From contig OZ024729.1 of assembly GCA_964016875.1 (NCBI GenBank), forward strand, positions 25,316,494-25,380,493: 64,000 nucleotides of DNA, written 5' to 3'. This DNA comes from Fallopia convolvulus (Eukaryota; Streptophyta; Magnoliopsida; Caryophyllales; Polygonaceae). A program made the translations under genes and the position numbers. The notes beneath the pieces are model-generated. The model did no database searches, had not been told where the DNA came from, and worked only from the letters and a program-made list of their open reading frames with translations. Shown piece by piece: positions 55,690 through 64,000 of the stretch (the first letter of the stretch is position 1; the number at the start of each line of letters is the position of its first letter).

Positions 55690-57253
55690 TGATGAGGTAT
55701 TTCCGTGGTCGTTTATACCTATCAAAGAATCCTTAGCTTAACCAACTCAGTAGAGCAGTAAAGTAAGGGTCGATCACACAAAGACTCTTGTATTTGTGTT
55801 ATTACTTGTATGCCAAGTAACCAAAGGGGGGTTTAAGAATGATTATCTAAACTACTATGCAAGAACAAAAGTAAATATGAATGCAAGTATGATTTAAATA
55901 TATGAAAGACAAGCGTGTTCAACTAGTTAAATCCATCGTGATATTGCTTAATTGATCATTGATTCTCTTTATTCTCTTCTCACTTGAATAACCTATTGTG
56001 GATAGTGATCCTACTAAGGATTAAGATCCAAACTTCAGATTTAGTTGATAGAATTACCAGTCTAACAACCCTCATTATAAAACAACCTAAAAGACCTTCT
56101 AGATTCAATTAAATAACAACATGACGATTCAAGTTATCAATAGAAACAAACACTTAGAGCAACCAGACATCTAAGTGAGTTGTGAATTTATTCCCTTCTT
56201 CAACCAACTAGTCCAACCGGTACTAATTGATTAAAGTGTACTCTTGATCAAATTAACTCCGACAGGTAATTAATCAAATTCAGTTATAACTAGAAATTCA
56301 ATTAGGTAGCTAATATAACAAAACCCTAGTTTAGATTCAATTAAGCACTGGGAATAATTTCTATTCAAGTTTGTTGAGAATCAATCAAACCTCACAACTA
56401 TATACAAATCATGACTTCAATAACTAGCCAAATACAAAGAAATTTAGCAATGCATAATTAAAATAAAATCAAACTTACAAAGGTTTCAAAGTCTGCCTCA
56501 AGAGAGAAAAACCCTAGCCTCCAAAGTTTGACAAAAGTTATGACCCAAGTTATGAGAATAGAGAGAGAAAACTAAAAACAAGTTTTAAATACCCCACAAG
56601 ATATCCAAAGATAAAAATATCCCGAAATTACATTAAACTAGTCGGAAAAGACCTAATAAAGTCTAACCCGAAGCCCAAAACACGCGGCCCAACTCTCCCG
56701 CGGCAGAATGTGAGGCGCAGTCTCCTTCTTGGGTGGCGCGGCCGCGGCACATGCCTTCCTAGCTCGCGGTGCTCTCGGTTCAACATTTCAGGCGACACTT
56801 CAGAGGCTGTTTTCACCCCCTTTGAGTTGGAATTTGGACTCAAAGTAAAAATATGAATTGTAGCTCTTCGAGTTAGCTTTCCAGTGATACCAAAGTCAGC
56901 TTCATCCGAGCATTGTAGCTCCCAAACCAAGCATTGCAAGATAGAGGTGTCAAAACAAGAACTCCAATGCATAGCCCGGATTTAAGCGTTTTTGTCCCTC
57001 AAGCTCTTGGGTCTTGGTTCTTCAAATCTTCACTTGTAACACTCTAAGCTTCCTAAAAATCCACCATAGTCCACTAAGATCCATCCCGTCCACGCTTGTT
57101 TACCTAAAGATCTGCAAAACCGAACAAAACAAGCGCAACTATCCGAAAACACTAGATCCTAGAAACTAACCTAAAACTAACTAAAACTAAGTAAAAATTA
57201 TGCAAAACCAATACAAAACATGCATCTAAACTACACCTATATGCAAGCTATCA
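55690..57253 (-). repeat. 5' LTR of the second antisense gag-only element
   Basis: 1564 bp, close copy of 51155-52716 with scattered substitutions. Confidence 0.93.
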
Positions 57254-57829
57254 ATCTACTTTCGCTTCAAAACCCTAAATTGACTATTCTTATTCAAGGT
57301 TTTTGCTTTCGCTTCCACTATGAATGACAAATTTCCTTTCAACTTTCGTTTCAAGGATTAAGGACAAGCACTACTACACAAATATCATTTTATCTTTGGA
57401 TATAATATCACGGATGTTTTTTATCAGGGATAAAATATGGTAAGATACAATGAAAAAACATTTTTCTTTTCCTTTTAGGCCAAGAATAATCAAATATCCC
57501 GGATAATTTTTTGCAACCCCAGGGATGTTTGCTATTGTAGTATTAGAAGTGCAAACTCAAATATCCCTGATGGGATAAAAAGTGACACGCCAGGGATAAA
57601 AAAATATCCAAATATCCCGGATAGATGATATCAGGGATATTACGTTAAAAAATTTTAAAATAAAAAAGTCATAAGAAACAACGCTTGGAAGACTAAAACA
57701 GTAAAGCACTCAAACCCCAAAACCCCCGATAGAAAAACCTAGCTTCCAGGAGCGGCGAGAGAGACCTTCCAAAATCTCTCCTCTGGCTTCCCAGGATTGG
57801 CGGTCGGGGCAGTTCGGCGGTTAGCTATG

Positions 57830-58200
57830 CGACGATGCGGGTTGCGGCGGTCCAAATTCATTCAATTGATAAACAACCCTAGGAAGGAACAAGAGAGAGA
57901 ATAAGAACACAACGGCGGACTTGGGATAAGGTATTCGAATTCTTCACCGCCGGTATATCTTCTCTACCTAAAGTCTACAACTTCGTCTGCAAAATTGATC
58001 GGCCTCCCCTGACATAAGTGATTCCCAGGAGCAGCGGTTTGACGGTCGAAGTTCATTCGACTGATAAACAAGTCTAGGAAGGAACCCGAGAGAGAATCAG
58101 GACGGAACGACGGAATCGGGAGAAAGAATTCTTCACCTCCGGTATATCTTCTCTGCCTCATCAAAGTCTCCACAATTGTCTCCAAAATTGATCGGTTTGT
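57830..58200. repeat. Tandem duplication inside the CACTA element
   Basis: 57840-58000 and 58030-58200 are related copies. Shared text includes TTCATTC-A-TGATAAACAA, CTAGGAAGGAAC, GAGAGAGAATNAGAAC, GAATTCTTCACC and CGGTATATCTTCTCT, ending CAAAATTGATCGG. A third fragment of its end (CTCCACAATTGTCTCTAAAATTGATTGG) lies at about 58939. It looks like a promoter/5'-UTR or transposon repeat, not coding. Confidence 0.75.
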
Positions 58201-58758
58201 TGAACTTCTTGTTTTGATGCTGGTTTGGAATTGGTAGTTTTGATATTTGGATTGATAGTGGTTGCATCTTTGTTGTAGGGAAATTGTTTGAAATTTTTGT
58301 TGTATGTTTGTTTCTAGTGGCTTCTTTTGCAGGTCTTTTGGATCCAAAGTTCCACCATAACCTTTTCTCCTTCTTTTTGTTTTTGCTGATACCAAATGTT
58401 GGTTGTATGTCTGTTTTAGTTGTTGTATAGTGTATGATCACCTATCAACTGTAGTTGCTCTATAGTTTTAGACTATTAACTTTTTTTGAAAAGTAGGCTA
58501 TTAACTTTTCATTTGTCTCTTACTATTGCAATTTCTAATATGCATTTATTTGAGTTTGGTGAGCTGAAAACACTTGCTTTCATACAAGAATTCTTCTTTA
58601 GTAACCACCGGTGTTGAATTGCTTGTTTCATGCTCCGTTCATTGTGCAAGACAATTCATGAATTCCTCATTTGATTTTTATGCTGGAGATAGATGCATAT
58701 TACTTGTTCATTGTCATATATTCTAAGATTGAAAGATTTCTGCAATGCCTTTGTTAGG

Positions 58759-58960
58759 ATGTTCCATGGCCCAGGCGGGCCCTACGAGTTGTTCGCTGGG
58801 AAGGACGCAAGCAGAGCGCTAGCAAAGATGTCGTTCGAAGAGCAGGATCTGACGAGAGACATCTCAAGGCTTGGTCCATTTGAGCTGGACGTGTTGCAGG
58901 ATTGGGAGTACAAGTTCATGAGCTAATACGTCAAGGTCTCCACAATTGTCTCTAAAATTG
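58759..58960 (+). pseudogene. Captured exon of a membrane steroid-binding protein (MAPR, cytochrome b5-like)
   Basis: Reads MFHGPGGPYELFAGKDASRALAKMSFEEQDLTRDISRLGPFELDVLQDWEYKFMS, TAA, YVKV. FxGPGGPY-FAGKDASRALA is the signature of plant membrane-associated progesterone/steroid-binding proteins (heme-binding cytochrome b5-like fold). The exon is preceded by TTTGTTAG, a splice acceptor, at 58758. TAA at 58924 replaces the usual Lys of KFMSKYVKV. Only part of the domain is present, inside the CACTA ends, so this is a transduplicated, dead fragment and not a host gene. Confidence 0.88.
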
Positions 58961-59645
58961 ATTGGCATATCTTGCTGATCTCAAGTTATCAACCTTGATC
59001 TTCTGTTAAAATGCTAGGTTAGGGTTATATATTTCACTGTATATTTTGTTTGATCGATTGCTTTTCCTATTGCAGTGATTTTATTGGGACTTTGCTAGTT
59101 TGGTGAGGAGTAAGATTCATTTCGAAAGAGTGAGTTAGCTTCTACTGTACTTTATATAAAGGTTTATGTAAATATAGGTTTTTGTAGAGATTGAATTGCT
59201 TTATATAACCTCTTATGAAGTATGTACTGGTTTGATGTTGCTTCATATAACCTCATGTATTAGTTCCATTGTAACAACTATTAACATACTTGTTAGAAGA
59301 TTTCTTCCATATTATGGTGACTTTGTTGAGTTAAAGCATTCTTATAATGTTATGTGTGACATTTGGTAAATAATGGCTTCTCTCTTGCGCTAGGGATTAC
59401 AGTAAAGTGCTTTGCATGTAATATTGACTGACATGTAATTCAACACTTTTCCATTTTAAGGTGTCTAAAATTGTGTGTATAAAAACTATGCATCCTGCTA
59501 TTTGTCTAAATTCTCCACTTGAACTATGTAGCAACCAAGGCCAATTGCATGCTCAACTTGCAAATCCAATGAGAATGTGGAGTGCAAATGGTGCAGCGGT
59601 ACTTGCAAATCCAATGAGAATGTACTTTGGTGAAAGGTTTATAAA

Positions 59646-60235
59646 GTCAATGGCCCCGAAGGCAATGTTGTCATGTATAAACTTGCTCAGAGAGCTTTAG
59701 ATGAGCTTGTTAGCCAGCAAATCAAGGAGTATATATTGCAGGTACTTTTATTCTTATAGCATTCATAAACATTCCTTCATATCTTTCCTAACACTATAAT
59801 TATTAATAGCTTATTTGTTTTTTTCCCTTCAGACCCTTCTCATTTCTATATTTTCTTTACTCTTCCCAAGTTTTTTCTAGGCAATTTGTTTCAAATATTT
59901 ATTTACTATTATTGATTGAATCACCTATTGAGTGTCAAAGTAGGAGTGCGAATGTAAAAAAAACAAGCTAGTTAAATATTTCCCCACTAGTGATTCATGC
60001 AGCTGCTCTCTGAATTGTTTCGAATCTTTATCGCTTGCTTATCCTTGTTCAAAAAAGAAATAACACTAAATCTGAACCTTGACTCTATTTGTATAGGGAA
60101 ACATGATTCTTTCAATTATTGGAGCAAGTATTGCAAGTCTTTTTGTCTCTTGGATTATGCAATCTAACTAGTTATTTGTTTGTATTTGGGAAAAAAATGA
60201 TAGTTGGTCAACAAGGATGTTGAACCTATGGATGG
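59646..60235 (+). pseudogene. Second captured fragment, unidentified gene (two exon-like pieces)
   Basis: 59646-59741 reads VNGPEGNVVMYKLAQRALDELVSQQIKEYILQ and ends at a GT donor (CAG|GTAC). About 460 bp on, near 60205, AG|TTGGTCAACAAGG opens LVNKDVEPMDGD and a stop, in a matching phase. The pair would form the C terminus of a protein. I do not recognise the family; it could also be part of a decayed transposon gene. Confidence 0.4.
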
Positions 60236-61017
60236 TGATTAGGTTTGATAGCCTTTATCACTGGTTAAACTGAAGGTACGACTTATCCTCCTAGATGACA
60301 AGCCTATAAGCTTTTTAAATGTTGTTCTTTTCTATCTAATACTCCTTTCCAATAGTTTTTTTTCACTTAATGCAATTTTACATTATTCAGAATTGGAGGA
60401 ACAGAGGAGCTGATCGGTTGCTATGCAAAGGCATGTGAAAGGTATAGTTTCTAGTGTCTATTTTGATCTAGGACTTTTTTATTAAGTATGACCATGTAAT
60501 TTGAATATGGAATACTCAGTCTAGAAAAATGAGATATGTGCTTTGTTGCAACAAACATTTGTATTCTAGGGTTAGTAAGTTGCAACATTTGTATTCTCTT
60601 GGTTAGTCATTGTTAGATTGTAACGATTGTTCATTAAGATTGTGATGTATATCTTGAGATTTGGTGTATTTTTGTACATAAAAAGAATAAAATGTAGTAT
60701 TTTTTTTTGCTAATTGTACAAAATGAATGCTATATTTAAAAAAAAACTCTAATATCCCGGGTATAAAAATTCACGCCCGAGATATTAGAGCAGTTTTTTT
60801 TATAAGAGGAAACGACTCTAATATCCCTGGCATGTTCACAAATATTAGGGATAATATGTTGGTTCTTTCATTGGAGGAAGTAGGGCTAATATCCCTGGCA
60901 TATATCAGGGATATTAGGTCTATTATACCCTCAACATTTATCCCTGGCTTGTTTTAGCCTATATCAGGGATGTATTTTAAAAAACGCCAGGGATAAAAGG
61001 CTATTTGTGTAGTAGTG

Positions 61018-62400
61018 AAGAGAATAGAATAATGCAATAAAGACAATCAAATCATAATCACAAACAAGCATGTACAACCATTGTTGGGTTTAACCCCAAC
61101 CTTAGAGAGAAAACTACTCACTAATCATAACTAAGGACAATTGAATTAAATAAAAGAGAAAGCTTACAACTTGAATCCAAATAAAGCGTTCCTCCACAAT
61201 TTCCACTCGTCTCTCCCTCTCATGCCTCCTCTCTTCTCTCTCTACCCTAAACTAGGTTAATTGTGGGATGTAAAAAAGAAAGGCTAGACAAGAGTATTTA
61301 TAGAGAAACTAATCTATCTAAAAGCTATCTATAAGGAAAAAAATCTTCTAATAAGATATATCCCTTTAAACTATCTAATAACATAAAAGAAAAGGGATAA
61401 AAGATCATTTAAAAACTTCGACTCTGTCTTCGCTACCGACACGGAGTGCCTCGGTACCAACCCTTACAGGCTCGGTAGACACTTATTGATGCCTCGTTAC
61501 CGAACTTGTGCACCTCGGTATCGACCCTCACAGGGTTGTTATCGACCCCCTTCAGGGTCGCAAACAGCTGAGGGTAAAACTTCAATAGCGGGTTCGTTAC
61601 ACCTCGGTTTGACTCGATTCTTTTTCCTATGTCTTTGTAACGAGTTTCTCTACTTCTGTCTTAACTTGAACTTGATTCTTCACATCTCTTGAGTGCTATC
61701 TTTAAGTGTTTTTCTCCTTTCTTCAAAAAGTGCTTCAAATAGCTCCAAAACCTATAAAAACACCACCAAAGCTTACGTAGACTCCATACTTAAGTAAATG
61801 AGAAAAACTACACAAATGACTCAAAACAAAACACAAAACTAAAGAAAAAGACTCAAAGACACAAAAACACACCCTAAAAACACGACTAAAAAGGCGGATA
61901 TCAAAATACCCCATACTTAGACTTGCTTGTCGTCAAGCAATCAACAAGACATCAATCAAAACCATCAACACATATATCAAGTCAATGCCCTTATCAAAAA
62001 GCAACATCATAAGCACAAGTAGAAATAAATAGACAAGTGAATCTAATGTCATCACACATATATGCAACCTCAAGCAAAAGCAATTAGAAATCCAACCTCA
62101 TAATGGTAATGTGTTTCTCTCAACTCTCAAGTGTTTAGGCATAGAATAACAACTCTCAACTCAATCCAATATGCAAATATCAACATAGTCATTGGTACTT
62201 ATATCACCAAACTCTCCACCAGAGATGTCAAAACACATAAAAATCATCAAGAGAACTTTTAAGCTCAATGAAAAACTTCATAGAAGCTTCCATTCGTCCG
62301 GGTTGTAATGGGGCTTGGTAATAACAATAAGGCATGGAAATATTTTGGTTTGTGGTGCTAATAATATCCGAGAATCAAGACTCCTAAAAACTCACTTCAC
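61018..62400 (-). mobile_element. 3' end of an Athila-like element, minus-strand arm of the inverted repeat
   Basis: Reverse complement of 49655-50983 over about 1.3 kb. The LTR starts at 61903 on the minus strand (TGATATCCGCC), preceded by the purine-containing box GTCTAAGTATGGGG (about 61919-61906), and runs toward lower coordinates past the CACTA insertion. Homology ends at about 62400 (CTCACTTCAC). No coding sequence. Confidence 0.8.
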
Positions 62401-62660
62401 GAAAAACCCTAGCTTTGTTGATTACTTGCGCTCCAAGTAACAAAACTTGACACTGACTATCTCCTGTGGACGAACCTGACTCTGCTATACACAGCGAGGT
62501 CTTGATTATAAATTTATTTGTTGTCACGAAACCCTCTCAACAACCGCCACTATACTTACAAATAGCTCGGTCTTGTCCATCTTCAAACATAGATCCATCG
62601 TGTGTTTCATAATGTTACCAAATTGGAGCATTCCAATTTCTTTTTTTTCCGAGTTAGTGA
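62401..62660. other. Unassigned DNA
   Basis: No ORF, repeat partner or termini recognised. Confidence 0.4.
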
Positions 62661-62663
62661 TCT

Positions 62664-62964
62664 TTAAGCAATGGAATCTGCTGCATCTGCAGCTAGTGTG
62701 GACGGAGAATTTGTAGACGAAATTCCTAAATAATAGAATATAGAATCAATATAAATAAATATGCAAATACATATTAGTTTAATTTGTAATAACTAATAAC
62801 TTAAGTAGTAAGGTTAAGAGCTTAAGAATTAAGATAATACCAAAAGCTGGAGTGGGAAATGATGATGTTGATGTTGAAATAGAATTTCCAGCCAGAAATG
62901 GCAAAGAAGGTCGATCTCCTCTTTTTGACTCACGAGTTCTAGGGATAGCTGGTCTTGGCGGCAT
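62664..62964 (-). CDS. Possible two-exon small ORF (61 aa), unknown
   Basis: ATG 62964 in good context (GAACATGCC). Exon 1 62964-62841 gives a basic, Pro/Ser/Thr-rich start (MPPRPAIPRTRESKRGDRPS). Donor GTATTATC at 62840, an AT-rich 115-bp intron, acceptor TTATTTAG at 62726. Exon 2 62725-62664 keeps frame and ends SIA-stop (TAA). Combined length is 186 nt. The match of phase, intron size and base composition makes splicing plausible, but I recognise no family and it could be chance or a broken N terminus of a longer gene. Confidence 0.3.
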
Positions 62965-63426
62965 GTTCTAATTCTGAATATACATTTAGTTAATAAGAAA
63001 TACCATTCAACTACAAGCATTTCAAACTAAATTAAGAAAAGCACAGAGCATTCAACAAATAGACTAACAAAGAGCGAACAAATATACGACCAGAAGAGCA
63101 TACAAATAGAGCACAGAGCAGTAAAGCCCCATTTTTTTTTACAAAAATTCAGCAATCAATTTAAATTAAAAAAATCCATCGCTCCTTTCTATCATGTACA
63201 GACATTGATATGAAAATATTGAGAAATCGTTTCCCCATTCATACCAACTAGTCTGCAACAATTCATCAGTCTCATTCCACAATTTTTCTATCATGTACAA
63301 ACAATGATATGAAAACTGAAAAGTTGCAAGGATAAAAATAAATTCTCAAAGATAGAAGATGCTTGTTCTTGTTCATCGGCAAAAATATAATAGGGGAGAC
63401 AGTGACAACCCATCGAGAGTAAGTTA
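62965..63426. other. AT-rich spacer
   Basis: TTTCTATCATGTACA and A-CATTGATATGAAAA occur twice (about 63186 and 63288), a short degenerate direct repeat. No gene. Confidence 0.45.
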
Positions 63427-64000
63427 TGTTAGAAGATAGAGTTTTGATGGTTCCAGAGTCAGTGACTCCGAGTTTGCAAGTCGAGTCGGCGACTTGGCAA
63501 AGTCACTGACATGAGCAGCTGGCGACGTAATCTATTTAAGGAAGGAACGCACAACGTGTGTGCGTGTATTTGGAGATAGCTGGGTCGTTCTATTTTAGGA
63601 GAAGATCATCATAAAAGAGTGCTAAAATCAAGATAAAGACGATTTGATTCTCCTAGAATATTTCATTGTATGCGTTAATGTATATTTGAAAGATATGTAA
63701 CGATTGAGTATTTATCATTTCCCTAATCGAATGAGAGTTGATACACACAAGATCTCTCTTACCTTAGCTTAAATACTCTCGTGTTTAGGATAGTGGTAAG
63801 ACTTCTGAGCGTCATTTCATTATTTGTGTAAGAAAGAAAGAGTGAACTTGTGCGTTAGATTCGTACAAGTGTTCTTAGGCACTGTGCAAAGGTAAAGTGT
63901 GGTTCAAGGGCGTGGGATTGATTCTTGTACACAAGAGAGCTTTGTAAACACTCAAGAAATCAATAGAGCGAGTCTAAGGATTCTTGAAATCCGACCAAGT
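63427..64000 (+). repeat. Probable start of another LTR, cut by the window end
   Basis: Begins TGTTAGAAGATAG after a T/A-rich border. It has no ORF and a CTATTTAAGGAAGG TATA-like stretch near 63531. It ends in text typical of copia U5 (AAGAGAGCTTTGTAAACACTC...GAAATCCGACCAAG). The matching CA end and primer site would lie beyond 64000. Confidence 0.5.

Larger units (their letters stand above)
51155..57253 (-). mobile_element. Second antisense gag-only Athila-like LTR element
   Basis: LTRs 51155-52716 (1562 bp) and 55690-57253 (1564 bp), TGATGAGG...AGCTATCA on plus. The flanks ATCCA (51150-51154) and ATCTA (57254-57258) are a 5-bp duplication with one mismatch. Sense order on minus: 5' LTR, tRNA-Asp-type primer site (55685-55668), gag-like ORF, long non-coding region, purine tract and 3' LTR. 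No polymerase genes. LTR sequence and gag start show kinship with the element at 12833-17706. Confidence 0.93.
57369..61017. mobile_element. CACTA (En/Spm) DNA transposon, 3649 bp, with captured gene pieces
   Basis: Terminal inverted repeats CACTACTACACAAATA at both ends and a perfect 3-bp duplication AAG (57366-57368 and 61018-61020). Sub-terminal arrays of TATCCCTGG / CCAGGGATA / TATCAGGGATA words occur at 57425-57640 and 60760-61000, as expected for transposase-binding sites. No CACTA transposase is recognisable, so it is non-autonomous. Internal sequence contains exon-like fragments of host genes. Confidence 0.95.

Noticed and set aside
58693..58926. MAPR-like ORF considered as a functional host gene
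   Set aside because: It is a single partial exon with a nonsense codon, enclosed by CACTA ends with a perfect duplication.

Overview
This window is plant nuclear DNA, almost certainly from a flowering plant and most likely a eudicot. It carries plant-type Ty3/gypsy (Tat and Athila-like), Ty1/copia (Sire-like), L1-type LINE, SINE, hAT and CACTA elements, with tRNA-iMet and tRNA-Asp primer-binding sites. I see no intact host gene. The window is a nested heterochromatic transposon cluster in which nearly every coding region is broken by stop codons and frameshifts.

Layout. 1-3180: AT-rich DNA holding a 911-bp non-autonomous hAT element (1094-2004) with a perfect 8-bp duplication. 3200-4140: 3' end of a gypsy element and a possible LTR. 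4140-9545: decayed LINE (ORF1 remnant, endonuclease, reverse transcriptase, zinc-finger region, RNase H). 9551-49285: a very large Tat-lineage element with about 2.9-kb LTRs and gag-PR-RT-RH-aRH-INT (20549-28578). It also has an antisense plant-mobile-domain gene (32249-29439) between pol and the 3' LTR. Its left LTR is split by a gag-only LTR element (10953-18961), which is itself split by a second, antisense gag-only element (12833-17706); a SINE sits at 19841-20012. Its right LTR is split by a Sire-like copia element (33905-47639), which is itself split by a small antisense LTR element (40703-43894). Another SINE lies at 29134-29329.

49286-62400: two inverted 3' ends of one retroelement family form a large palindrome. 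Its centre was invaded by an antisense gag-only element (51155-57253) and by a 3.65-kb CACTA element (57369-61017) carrying captured gene pieces, including a membrane steroid-binding (MAPR) exon. 62401-64000: low-complexity DNA, a possible two-exon mini-ORF, and the start of what looks like another copia LTR.

Functional logic. The autonomous-type elements (Tat, Sire, LINE) are dead. Three LTR families here lack pol or keep only a gag-like ORF, so they must have relied on enzymes in trans. The most interesting unexplained signals are two kinds of repeated stem-loops whose stems vary in a compensatory way. One is a seven-copy set shared by the Tat LTRs and 3' UTR. The other is a two-copy set with a GNRA-type loop near the 3' end of the element at 12833-17706. 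Boundaries marked exact come from TG...CA ends plus target-site duplications read directly; lineage names rest on remembered family motifs, not on a database search.
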